Shown here: one piece after another, positions 34,789 to 44,081 of the stretch | Layout of the letters: the number at the start of each line of letters is the position of its first letter | Position numbering within the stretch: the first letter of the stretch is position 1 | Assembly (NCBI RefSeq): GCF_020880695.1 | Contig: NZ_JAJIWO010000003.1 | Span: forward strand, 1-64,000 | Origin: Mucilaginibacter sp. UR6-11 | GTDB taxonomy: Bacteria; Bacteroidota; Bacteroidia; Sphingobacteriales; Sphingobacteriaceae | Reading direction: 5' to 3' | Length of the DNA stretch: 64,000 nucleotides | The notes under the pieces: generated by a model | Told to the model about the DNA's origin: nothing | Seen by the model: the letters and a program-made list of their open reading frames with translations, nothing else | Database searches by the model: none | Translations under genes and position numbers: made by a program

Positions 34789-37700
34789 ATGCATTTCCCC
34801 CTTCGTTTTTTAGCAAGCCTGTTTTTGTTTAGCCTTTTTTATATAAACTGTTTAGCTACAGCCGCTATAACAACCGCAACCGGGGGCCTGAATATTTCTG
34901 CTGATAAGTCGGCAGGCAGCGGCTCGGCGGCCTTTACATCCCTCGGCAATATTGTTATCTCAAGCGTGGCCGCTGCCGACTTTACAACAGGCAACAACTT
35001 AACCTTTGTATTAACTACTCCTGCTAACTGGCAGTTCCAGTCGGGCACCGGTACGGCGACCGCCGCGGGCAACATCACTATAATATCCACCGTAGTAACG
35101 GGCACCACCGTTACCGTTACCTATAATGCCGGGGCAAACAGTACGGCAAATACCTTAACAATCAGTGGCCTGCAAGTGCAGGCCACCGCCCAAACCCTGT
35201 TAGCAGCTGCAAATATCACCCGGACATCTGGCACGGGTGTAATAGCCGGTTTTGCCGCCGGGGCAAACGTTGGCCAGCTATCGCAAGTTGCGGGTACATT
35301 TACCAGGCTCCAGTTATTATTACCCGGCGAAACCACCGCACCCGGAACAGCCACGGGTAAAACAGGAACACCGATGGCCCAGGTAGCAGGAACAGCCTTT
35401 AACGTAACCGTTAACGCCGTTGACGCCAACTGGAACAAGGTAGCCAGCATTACTGATGTGACAAATATTACATCAACAGATGTTAATGGCGTAATGCCCG
35501 CCAACGCCGCCCTGGTGGCCGGTACAAAAACCAACTTTGCTGTTAACTTAAAAACTGCGGGTACATATACAATTACGGCAACTGACATTACGGCGCCGGC
35601 CATTACAGCCAGTATCAGCCCGTCTGTGACGGTAAATACCGGGGCTTTTACCAAGCTGCAGATATTATTGCCCGGCGAAACCGCAGCCCCCGGCACCGCC
35701 ACCGGCAAAACAGGTACGCCCACCGCACCTGTAGCCGGTGCAGCATTTAACATCCAGGTAAACGCGGTTGATGCAGTGTGGAACGTTGTCACTTCGGTAA
35801 CGGATGTAACCGCTATCACATCTAACGACGCGAATGCGGTATTGCCCGCGAATACGGCATTAACAGCCGGAACACAGACGCTTAGTTTTACTTACAAAAC
35901 AGCAACTACCACCAGGACCATTACTGCCAGCGATGTAACCACGTCGGCAAAAACAGCCAATACGAGCCCAACGGTTGCTGTAGCGGCTGCGGCATTTGCC
36001 AAACTGCAATTATTAATGCCCGGCGAAGTAGCTGCGGCAGGATCGGCTTCCGGAAAAACGGGCACACCAAATGCTGCGGCGGCGGGTACGGCGTTCACCG
36101 TTACCATAAATGCAGTTGATGCTTACTGGAACAAGGTAACTACCATTACGGACCTTGTTGCTATTACATCAAACGATGCAGCCGGCACAACGCCGGCTAA
36201 CGCTGCATTGGTGGCCGGTACCAAAACTTTTAGTGTCACCTTGAAAACACCGACGACCGCAGCCGTGATAACAGCCACCGATGTTACCGACGGCACAAAA
36301 ACAGCAAATTCAAGCCCCACTACTGTTAACATAGGCGCATTTGTAAAATTGCAATTATTGCTACCCGGCGAGACAGCCGCACCGGGGACCACAACGGGTA
36401 AAACCGGTACGCCAACGGCCCAAACGGCGGGTAGTAGCTTTACCGTTACGGTAAACGCGGTGGATGCCGTGTGGAACCTGGTAACTTCAAGCACGGATGT
36501 GGTAACATTCGTCTCGACCGATGCAAATGCTGCCCTGCCCGCTAATGCCCCATTGGCAGGCGGTACAAGCACCTTCGTTTGTACATTTAAAACGGCCGGG
36601 GCAAAAACGCTTACCGCCAAGGATTTTACCAGCACCACTAAAACGCAAAGCGCAAGCCCAACTGTTACTGTAACGCCTGACTTATTTGTAAAATTACAGC
36701 TACTGCTTCCCGGCGAAACCGCCGCACCCGGAACCGCCGCCGGTAAAACCGGCACGCCAACGGCGCAAAGCGCCGGCACAGCATTTAATACCATCGTAAA
36801 TGCGGTTGATGCCAACTGGAACAAAGTAACCACGGTTACCGATGTTATTACGTTTACAACAACTGATGCTAATGCAACAGTACCTGCAAATGCAGCATTG
36901 GTGGCCGGTACAAAAACCAATTTCGCCGTGAACCTAAAAACACCCGGAACGGCGACAATTACCGCAGCTGATTTTACCGACGGTTCAAAAACTGTCAGTA
37001 CCAGTCCGGCTGTAACTGTAAACATTGGCGGATTTGTAAAATTACAGCTATTACTTCCCGGCGAGACCGCGGCACCGGGCACCACTACCGGTAAAACCGG
37101 CACACCAACGGCGCCGGTTGCGGGCGTACCGTTCAATATTGTGGTTAACGCGGTGGATGCCGCCTGGAACGTCGTTACATCGGTTACAGACATAGCAGGG
37201 ATCTCGTCAAATGACCTTAACGCGGTTTTACCGGTTAATACCCCATTGGTATCGGGCACCAAAACACTTAGCTTCACTTTTAAAACAGCTACCACCACCC
37301 GCACCGTTACTGCCACCGACATTACAAACGGAGCCAAAACAACCAGTACAAGTCCATCGGTTACGGTAGTTGCGGGGGCTTATTCACAACTACAGGTATT
37401 ATTGCCGGGAGAAACTGCCGCCCCGGGGACAATTGACGGAAAATCAGGGACAGCTAATCCTCCTGCCAGGGGTACGGCCTTTAATATTATTGTTAATGCT
37501 GTCGATGCCAATTTTAACAAGGTGACTACGGTGACCAATACCGTGGCGATCACTTCATCTGATGGTGGCGCTACCTTACCTGCAGCTGCTGCGCTGGTAG
37601 CCGGAACAAAAACCCTCAGCGTTAAAATTATAAGCAACGCCACTTCGCCACTACCTACGCTTACCGCTACCGATGCTGCTATAAGTGTAACGGTTAATGT

Positions 37701-40700
37701 GCCGGGCAATTTAACACCAACAGCTACAACGGATTATTTCAGGAGCAAGACATCAGGCAACTGGAATGATGCATCCATTTGGGAAAGTTCAGTCAACGGC
37801 ACAACCGGATGGCAGGATGCTACATTAACCCCTACATCGGCGGCAAATACTATTTCTATACTTAATACACATGTGGTTACGGTTACGGCCAGCGTTACCG
37901 CAGATCAAATAGTGGTACAAACCGGCGGGCAGCTTGTTGTTAACAGCGGGCTGACGCTGACCATCGCCAGCGGAGGGGCCACCATTAACGGCACGATAAC
38001 CAACGCAGGTACTATAACGCCTACGGGTACGCTTACCTTTCAAAGCGGCGGAAAATATCAGCATAATTTTACTACAGCACCCGGTACCATTCCTGCAGCT
38101 ACCTGGGATAACCAGTCGACCTGCGAAATCATCGGGTACACCAGTAATATCACAGCAATTGGCGGGATCAGTCAAACCTTTGGCAATTTTACCTGGAACT
38201 GCCCTAATCAAAACGTTGCAGGATCTGGTATATCGTTGGGCGGCACGGTAAGTGTAAATGATCTAACCATAACATCAACCGGCGCCAGCACCGGTACGCT
38301 CCAGTTGGGCACCGCAGGCGGAACGGTGACGGTGCGCGGCAATTTTTATCAAACCGGGGGTACTTTGGTATTAAATAATACTGCTACAGGCACCGAAAAT
38401 CTTAATATCAAGGGCGATTTTAATATATCCGGGGGTACAATAAAAACTACCGGCGGCAATTTAATTTCATTTGCGGGAACATCCACACAAAATTACCTGA
38501 AGACCGGCGGCGCGTTTACCGGCGCGGTAAATTTTGCGGTAAACAGTAATGCCACCGTTAATTTCGGCGCCTCGGTTATAGACGGTACCACCGGAACATT
38601 TACCCTAAATACCGGGGGCACCATGCTCACAGATAATGACAACGGTGTTACCGCGTCGGGCGCAACGGGCACAATCCAATGCACCGGCACCCGTACGTTC
38701 AGCACAAACGGCAACTATGTTTTTAGCGGCACCAACGCCCAGATCATTGGCAATGGACTGCCTGCTACAGTGAACAATTTAACCGTTAATAACAGCCAGG
38801 GTGTAAGCATGCCCGCGGGATCGGCCAGCTACACTATAACCGGAACGCTTTCTTTAACCAACGGAAACCTGGATATGGGATCAAATACGCTGGTTGCCGG
38901 GACAGGATTTACCAATACCGGCACCGGCATACTAAGGACGCAAAATACTTCAACGGTCCCGCTTCCGGCAGGCAAAACCTGGAACGTGGGCGTTGAGTAC
39001 TATGGTTCATCACCACAAACCGTTGTCTCCGGTACTTATACCGATCTGTTATTTTCCTCATCAGGCATTAAAACGGTTGCCGGCGGTACTATTACCGTAA
39101 ACGGCAACTGGTCGTCATCAAACGGCAAAGTAGACCTGTTAACCAATAACGCCACGGTACAGTTTACCGGCAGCTCACAATCTTTAAATGATGATGGTAC
39201 TGATAATGGCAATGGCATATTGTTTAAAAACGTGACCTTTGGCAACAGCGGTACCAAAACCCTCGCTACAGGCAGCTATTCCATAGCACCGTCAGGCCTT
39301 TTAACCATGGCCGGGACGGCGGTATTAGCTGTTAATGGAAATTTAACTATCCTGTCTACCGCTACCGGAACGGGAAATATCGGCCCGTTAACAAGTGGTG
39401 CGATAACAGGCAATGTAAATGTGCAATCTTTTATCACCGGAGGGAATGATCTTACCTATCGCGGCTACAGGTTGATCTCGTCGCCGGTTTCATTGCCCTC
39501 TGCCCCTAACACTTATTGTGATTTTTCCTTCTTACGGGGCAGCGGCACTTATATCACCGGTTCAGGCGGTGCAACAAACGGTTTTGATGTTGCGGGAAGC
39601 CCTACATTATATTTATATAGGGAGGATGCGTTACCTAATGCTAACTACCGGGCGGTCACCAAAATTAACAATTCGCCTACCTATAAAACAGGCACTGTTG
39701 ATGGCGATTTTAACATGCCGGTAGGCAACGGGCTTTTATTCTTCTTCAGGGGCAATAACGGCACCAATTCAGGCACCCCGCCAAGCGATGTTGTATTAAG
39801 TACTTCCGGCAGGGTAAACCAAGGACAAATAATTGTAAAAAACTGGTTCAATTATGGGTCAAGCAACTTGGCTTATTCAACGCCAAACGGCAGTAATCTT
39901 GAGGGCTTCAACCTGGTGGGCAACCCCTACCCCTGTTCAATAGACTGGAATACTGCATTTTCCGGAACGATGAGCAACGGTATTTACGCCCCAAATACAG
40001 ATCAAACTATTTATATTTATAATGCTACCAGCAAAAACTACGCTACCTATTTAAATACCGGCGCCAATACGGGCACGGGTACAAATGGGGGCACTAATAT
40101 CATTCCCAGCGGGCAGGGCTTTTTTGTACACGCCACAACAACCGGCGCGCAGCTTGTATTCAATGAATCAGCCAAGGTGAATGCCCATCCAACATCACTT
40201 CTGCTAAATGCAGCTACGCCAACTGTTACCCGGCAAATGCGCCTCCAGTTATCAAAAGACTCGATCAACAAGGATGAAAATGTATTTGTTTTTAACGATG
40301 CGGCCCTTTCAGGCTACCGGAAAAACGAGGACGCCTTATATTTAAAGGGCAGCGGAGCCGTCAGTTTATCAAATTTATCAACTGATAACCGAGCGCTGGC
40401 TATCAACCAACTGCCTTTTTCAAAGCAGACACAGGTTATCCCTTTAAACGTTACTGTTAATGCGGCGGGTATTTATAAACTAAGCCTTACCGAATTGAGC
40501 AATATCCCCCAGATATATGATGTATGGCTGAAAGACGCTTATAAAAATGATTCGCTGGATATTAAAGCCAACAAAACTTATAGCTTTAACGTTACCGGCG
40601 ATGCAGCAACTGCCGGAGCTAATCGATTTAAACTGGTTATCAGGCCGCGTACAACGCTGGTGGTCCATTTGCTGGATTTTACGACCAGCAAAGCTACAGG

Positions 40701-41220
40701 CAATGTTAAAATTTCATGGACGTCAGAAAATGAAGCGGACTATACCCATTATTTTCTTGAACGCAGTGTTGACGGCGGGAAAACCTTCAGCGTATTAGAC
40801 AGCCTTACATCAGCCGGCTGGGGCACTTATAACGATTTGGACCCGAGCCCGGTTTCGGGCCAAAACCTGTACCGTTTAAAACAAATTGACGTTTTTGGTA
40901 ATGCAACCTACTCAACCGTGGTAACTGTAATGTACGCACCCGCGGTTAATAATACTTTGGTCAACAGCAATATCAGCGTTTATCCAAACCCGGTAAGTTC
41001 TGTTTTAAATCTGGCCATAACTCCGGTTGATAAAACAATTACAGCTACCTATAAAATAACAGTAACCAACACCAGTGGTATTGTGGTAAAATCCACTACA
41101 TCATCACAAGCGGCGTGGCAGGGTGATGTGAGCGGTTTATTGCCGGGAACCTATTTTGTGCAGGTGATTAACACTACAAACAATAGTGTAACAGGTAAAA
41201 GCAGCTTTATCAAACTTTAG
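34789..41220 (+). CDS. Giant T9SS-secreted repeat protein (2143 aa)
   Basis: 2143 residues. Signal peptide (RFLASLFLFSLFYINCLATA), an N-terminal beta domain (about 25-170), seven ~116-residue repeats (about 171-973) each opening with a variant of KLQLLLPGETAAPGT, and a beta-helix-like Gly/Thr/Asn-rich region (about 985-1540). The C-terminal region of about 600 residues (1545-2143) is paralogous to the 1282-residue protein, closing with a T9SS type A sorting domain (ISVYPNPVSSVLNLAI ... FIKL). The repeats look like Ig-like or invasin-like stalk domains. Overall this is a surface stalk with a distal tip; the ligand is unknown. Confidence 0.87.
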   Translation: MHFPLRFLASLFLFSLFYINCLATAAITTATGGLNISADKSAGSGSAAFTSLGNIVISSVAAADFTTGNNLTFVLTTPANWQFQSGTGTATAAGNITIISTVVTGTTVTVTYNAGANSTANTLTISGLQVQATAQTLLAAANITRTSGTGVIAGFAAGANVGQLSQVAGTFTRLQLLLPGETTAPGTATGKTGTPMAQVAGTAFNVTVNAVDANWNKVASITDVTNITSTDVNGVMPANAALVAGTKTNFAVNLKTAGTYTITATDITAPAITASISPSVTVNTGAFTKLQILLPGETAAPGTATGKTGTPTAPVAGAAFNIQVNAVDAVWNVVTSVTDVTAITSNDANAVLPANTALTAGTQTLSFTYKTATTTRTITASDVTTSAKTANTSPTVAVAAAAFAKLQLLMPGEVAAAGSASGKTGTPNAAAAGTAFTVTINAVDAYWNKVTTITDLVAITSNDAAGTTPANAALVAGTKTFSVTLKTPTTAAVITATDVTDGTKTANSSPTTVNIGAFVKLQLLLPGETAAPGTTTGKTGTPTAQTAGSSFTVTVNAVDAVWNLVTSSTDVVTFVSTDANAALPANAPLAGGTSTFVCTFKTAGAKTLTAKDFTSTTKTQSASPTVTVTPDLFVKLQLLLPGETAAPGTAAGKTGTPTAQSAGTAFNTIVNAVDANWNKVTTVTDVITFTTTDANATVPANAALVAGTKTNFAVNLKTPGTATITAADFTDGSKTVSTSPAVTVNIGGFVKLQLLLPGETAAPGTTTGKTGTPTAPVAGVPFNIVVNAVDAAWNVVTSVTDIAGISSNDLNAVLPVNTPLVSGTKTLSFTFKTATTTRTVTATDITNGAKTTSTSPSVTVVAGAYSQLQVLLPGETAAPGTIDGKSGTANPPARGTAFNIIVNAVDANFNKVTTVTNTVAITSSDGGATLPAAAALVAGTKTLSVKIISNATSPLPTLTATDAAISVTVNVPGNLTPTATTDYFRSKTSGNWNDASIWESSVNGTTGWQDATLTPTSAANTISILNTHVVTVTASVTADQIVVQTGGQLVVNSGLTLTIASGGATINGTITNAGTITPTGTLTFQSGGKYQHNFTTAPGTIPAATWDNQSTCEIIGYTSNITAIGGISQTFGNFTWNCPNQNVAGSGISLGGTVSVNDLTITSTGASTGTLQLGTAGGTVTVRGNFYQTGGTLVLNNTATGTENLNIKGDFNISGGTIKTTGGNLISFAGTSTQNYLKTGGAFTGAVNFAVNSNATVNFGASVIDGTTGTFTLNTGGTMLTDNDNGVTASGATGTIQCTGTRTFSTNGNYVFSGTNAQIIGNGLPATVNNLTVNNSQGVSMPAGSASYTITGTLSLTNGNLDMGSNTLVAGTGFTNTGTGILRTQNTSTVPLPAGKTWNVGVEYYGSSPQTVVSGTYTDLLFSSSGIKTVAGGTITVNGNWSSSNGKVDLLTNNATVQFTGSSQSLNDDGTDNGNGILFKNVTFGNSGTKTLATGSYSIAPSGLLTMAGTAVLAVNGNLTILSTATGTGNIGPLTSGAITGNVNVQSFITGGNDLTYRGYRLISSPVSLPSAPNTYCDFSFLRGSGTYITGSGGATNGFDVAGSPTLYLYREDALPNANYRAVTKINNSPTYKTGTVDGDFNMPVGNGLLFFFRGNNGTNSGTPPSDVVLSTSGRVNQGQIIVKNWFNYGSSNLAYSTPNGSNLEGFNLVGNPYPCSIDWNTAFSGTMSNGIYAPNTDQTIYIYNATSKNYATYLNTGANTGTGTNGGTNIIPSGQGFFVHATTTGAQLVFNESAKVNAHPTSLLLNAATPTVTRQMRLQLSKDSINKDENVFVFNDAALSGYRKNEDALYLKGSGAVSLSNLSTDNRALAINQLPFSKQTQVIPLNVTVNAAGIYKLSLTELSNIPQIYDVWLKDAYKNDSLDIKANKTYSFNVTGDAATAGANRFKLVIRPRTTLVVHLLDFTTSKATGNVKISWTSENEADYTHYFLERSVDGGKTFSVLDSLTSAGWGTYNDLDPSPVSGQNLYRLKQIDVFGNATYSTVVTVMYAPAVNNTLVNSNISVYPNPVSSVLNLAITPVDKTITATYKITVTNTSGIVVKSTTSSQAAWQGDVSGLLPGTYFVQVINTTNNSVTGKSSFIKL
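35299..37707 (+). repeat. Seven in-frame ~347-bp coding repeats
   Basis: The LQxLxPGE core is encoded at 35308, 35656, 36004, 36349, 36694, 37042 and 37390, giving periods of 348, 348, 345, 345, 348 and 348 bp (116 or 115 codons). At protein level unit 1 most resembles unit 5 and unit 2 most resembles unit 6. At DNA level the copies differ at many synonymous positions. Confidence 0.95.
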
Positions 41221-41222
41221 TT

Positions 41223-41263
41223 AACAAAAAAGCCTTTAAGCTAAACTTAAAGGCTTTTTTGTT
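41223..41263. terminator. Bidirectional terminator between convergent genes
   Basis: An 18-bp perfect stem (41223-41240 with 41246-41263) around CTAAA, with A-tracts and T-tracts on both sides. It terminates the 2143-residue gene and the convergent DUF4136 gene. Confidence 0.9.
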
Positions 41264-41278
41264 ATATCACGCTACAGT

Positions 41279-41989
41279 TTATATCGACCTGCTTGATGCC
41301 GGTGTAATATAACCGCGCCTGCCTCTTGGTCCGCGGCCTTCGCCACGGCCGCCAGCCGGTGCTGCAGATGAAGGCGCAAGACTTAGCTGATCAAGTACGC
41401 CTGCTACAACTTCAGGTATATCGTCTATATTTTTTTGCGGATTGCGGTGTACTTCGCCAACGCCAAAGCCGCGCCAAACAATTTGCCTGGTGCGCCTGTC
41501 AATCAAATCAATAATTAAAGTGCCCTCTTTATAGCTTTCCTGGCTTACCCCAACGCCACCGTATATAAACGGCGCACCGTAGGCATAGTAATATGGGCGA
41601 TACCAACCGCCCCAGCCACCCCAGCCGCCGTAACCAAAGCCAAAGCCAAAACCGGGATAAAAACCGCCGCCATAATATTCGGGATAGTAATAAGTACGGG
41701 TGCCTTTACCTACCGCAGTTGAATAGCTGACGATCAGATCAGGATCGCGCTGGTTTAGGGTCAAGCCCTTACTTTGCAAAGCTGCAGTTGCAGCGTCTTT
41801 TATTTTAGCATCAGCAGCCATATTGCTGGTTGCGTTGTTGTTGCTGCGGCCCGGCGGCATCCACGCAAAAGTGCGGTACCTGCTTAAATTGGTCCGGTTT
41901 AAACCTGCAACATAATAATCATAGCTGGTACAGGCTGATAAGCCTGATATAAATAAAACTACCAACACGGCATAAATTGATCTTTTCAT
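41279..41989 (-). CDS. DUF4136 family lipoprotein
   Basis: 236 residues. Signal peptide with lipobox (VVLFISGLSAC, about residues 10-20), then the DUF4136 pattern: TFAWMPPG near residue 40, IKDAATAALQSKGL, PDLIVSYS, and EGTLIIDLIDRRTRQIVWRG. A Gly/Tyr/Phe/Trp-rich stretch (about 100-145) interrupts the domain, and the tail is Arg/Gly-rich. Probably an outer-membrane lipoprotein; no biochemical role is known for the family. Confidence 0.85.
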   Translation of the reverse strand: MKRSIYAVLVVLFISGLSACTSYDYYVAGLNRTNLSRYRTFAWMPPGRSNNNATSNMAADAKIKDAATAALQSKGLTLNQRDPDLIVSYSTAVGKGTRTYYYPEYYGGGFYPGFGFGFGYGGWGGWGGWYRPYYYAYGAPFIYGGVGVSQESYKEGTLIIDLIDRRTRQIVWRGFGVGEVHRNPQKNIDDIPEVVAGVLDQLSLAPSSAAPAGGRGEGRGPRGRRGYITPASSRSI

Positions 41990-42161
41990 GGCTGCTATTC
42001 CTTTTTTTAATTATCTATTAGACCACTGGTTTTTAAAAGGTTTAATACTAATTAAGTTTTTTGAAATTATATTTTTATCAAATCTTACGCTAAGAAACGA
42101 AAAAACCAATCAAAAAATTGCACATTTGCTGACCCGATGGTACCGCTAGCTTACGGGAGGA

Positions 42162-42169
42162 TATTTTTG
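42162..42169 (+). promoter_or_regulatory. Candidate -7 box of the SerB/SerA-like gene
   Basis: TATTTTTG fits TAnnTTTG and ends 12 bases before the chosen ATG at 42182, supporting that start over the ATG at 42137, which would lie upstream of transcription. No TTG at the -33 distance. Confidence 0.4.
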
Positions 42170-42181
42170 CATATAAGCAGC

Positions 42182-43471
42182 ATGAGCCAGTATTTTATAA
42201 TAGATTTCGATAGTACATTTACACAAGTTGAGGCGTTAGACGAGCTTGCCCGCATATCTTTAAAAAATCATCCCGACAGGGAAAAAATATACCAGCAAAT
42301 AGAGGACTTGACCAATGCTTCCATGGAAGGCAAATTGTCTTTTAGCCAAAGCCTTGAGGCCCGTGTTAAATTACTGCAAGCTAACCGGGAGCATTTAAAG
42401 CTGCTGATAACACACCTGAAGAAAAAGGTTTCAACTTCATTTTCACGTAATACCATCTTTTTTAAAAACCACCAGGAGGAAGTATTGATCGTATCCGGCG
42501 GATTTAAGGAATTTATTATACCGGTAGTTACCGAATACCATATCAAAAAGGAAAATATTTACGCTAATACTTTTGAGTTTGACGAGGCTGGTAATATTAC
42601 AGGCTATGACCGTGAAAACCCGTTATCCCAGGAAGGTGGTAAGGTAAAACTACTAAAAGAACTTAAACTGGAAGGCGATATTTATGGCATTGGCGATGGT
42701 TATTCTGATTTCCAGTTGAAGGAATCGGGTATGATAAAAAAATTCTTTGCCTTTACAGAAAATATCGAACGCAAATCCGTGGCAGAAAAAGCCGACCATA
42801 TTACACCCAGTTTTGACGAGTTTTTGTATATCAACAAACTGCCGCGCGCCATATCATATCCTAAAAACCGTATTAAATGCCTGGTAATAGGTAATGTTGA
42901 GGAAGATGCGTTAACGCAGATGCAAAAGGAAGGCTACAATATACGCCAGCGCGAAAGTATTGAAGATAAATACCTTGATGAAGCCGGCGTATTACTTTGC
43001 GATGAAGATAACCAGCCAACGCCGGAGCAGGTTCAAAATGCGGGCAGACTAAAAGTTATTGGCTGCTTTGGAAAAGCAAATCGAAAACTGGCAGAGGCAG
43101 CTTGCGAGAACGGCATTATTGTTTTTGATGACCCCAAACATAATCCGCGCAGCGACGACTTTTTACCAAAGCGGGTAATAGCTTTTATGAACGAGGGTAA
43201 AACGCATACCAGCTGTAATTTCCCTGATCTGCAACCGCCGCGTATTAACAATGCGCACCGCCTTATCCATATTCATAAAAATGTCCCGGGGATATTAGCC
43301 AAAATAAATGACGTATTTGCGCGTCACAACATCAACATAGTTGCCGAGTTTTTGGTGACCAACGAGCAAATAGGCTATGTAATTACGGATGTAAATACAG
43401 GTTATGATACTGAAGTATTAAACCAGTTAAAGGCTATAGAGCATACCATTAAATTCAGGTTGCTTTACTAG
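42182..43471 (+). CDS. Phosphoserine phosphatase fused to a SerA remnant and ACT domain
   Basis: 429 residues. Residues 1-215 form a HAD phosphatase of SerB type: DFDST (8-12), SGG (105-107), Lys154/156 and GDGYSD (171-176), the four HAD motifs. Residues 231-328 resemble the first part of the substrate-binding domain of 3-phosphoglycerate dehydrogenase (RLKVIGCFGKANRKL, GIIVFDDPKHNPRS). The NAD-binding domain expected next is absent. The sequence resumes at FMNEGKTHTSCNFPDL and continues into a SerA-type ACT domain (HRLIHIHKNVPGILAKINDVF ... HTIKFRLLY). Likely converts phosphoserine to serine, with the ACT domain sensing an amino acid. The SerA part cannot act as a dehydrogenase. Confidence 0.85.
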   Translation: MSQYFIIDFDSTFTQVEALDELARISLKNHPDREKIYQQIEDLTNASMEGKLSFSQSLEARVKLLQANREHLKLLITHLKKKVSTSFSRNTIFFKNHQEEVLIVSGGFKEFIIPVVTEYHIKKENIYANTFEFDEAGNITGYDRENPLSQEGGKVKLLKELKLEGDIYGIGDGYSDFQLKESGMIKKFFAFTENIERKSVAEKADHITPSFDEFLYINKLPRAISYPKNRIKCLVIGNVEEDALTQMQKEGYNIRQRESIEDKYLDEAGVLLCDEDNQPTPEQVQNAGRLKVIGCFGKANRKLAEAACENGIIVFDDPKHNPRSDDFLPKRVIAFMNEGKTHTSCNFPDLQPPRINNAHRLIHIHKNVPGILAKINDVFARHNINIVAEFLVTNEQIGYVITDVNTGYDTEVLNQLKAIEHTIKFRLLY

Positions 43472-43518
43472 CCTGTCCGGAAAAATCCCGGGTGTTATTT
43501 GAATATTTCTCCCGGGGC

Positions 43519-43995
43519 TTACTCGCTATCCGACTCGTGAAAAGGCACTACCAGCACCGGCACTTCTGAGTGACGAACCACATGCTCTGCAATACTGCCC
43601 ATTAAAAGCCGGTCGATACCCGTACGGCTATGGGTACCTATTACAATCAGGTCTGCACCAAACTCTTTGCTGCAGTTAATTATTCCATCAGCAGTATCCC
43701 CAAACTCTTCGTACTGCGTAATATCCAGGTCATCGCCAAACTTTTTTATGGCATCATTTATCATGGATTTTCCAGCCTTGTCCTGGATATTAATAAGATC
43801 AATATTTGTAACCCCGATATCAGAACTACCCAGCATCGGGTCGCCGCTGTTGATGTATGGCGTCACAACTGGCTCAACAATGTGCACCAGCCCTACTTTA
43901 GCTTTAAATTTATGGGCAATGTCAAACCCGTATTCTGCGGCGTGTTCGGCAAATTTGCTATTGTCTATTCCGATGAGGATTTTCTTGATCAGCAT
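43519..43995 (-). CDS. Universal stress protein (UspA family)
   Basis: 158 residues. Starts LIKKILIGIDNSKFAEHAAEYG, with a central acidic, helical region and the ATP-binding motif GTHSRTGIDRLLMGSIAEHVVRHSEVPVLVV (about 121-150; pattern G-x2-G-x9-G-S). Members bind ATP and help survival under starvation or oxidative stress. Single cytoplasmic domain; apparently monocistronic, its stop facing that of the phosphatase gene 47 bases away. Confidence 0.92.
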   Translation of the reverse strand: MLIKKILIGIDNSKFAEHAAEYGFDIAHKFKAKVGLVHIVEPVVTPYINSGDPMLGSSDIGVTNIDLINIQDKAGKSMINDAIKKFGDDLDITQYEEFGDTADGIINCSKEFGADLIVIGTHSRTGIDRLLMGSIAEHVVRHSEVPVLVVPFHESDSE

Positions 43996-44081
43996 AATTA
44001 AAAGGTTGTGGTATTGATATAAATATAAAACAATCTAACGTTAATATGTTTTCGCTATTACCCCGGCGCGCCGGATTACTA

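Noticed and set aside
35121..37337. Long minus-strand open frames (up to 404 codons) across the repeat region of the giant protein
   Set aside because: They repeat with the same period as the plus-strand repeats, are rich in Val/Ala/Thr, and lack a plausible start or domain. They are antisense shadows of a GC-biased, Thr/Ala-rich coding repeat.
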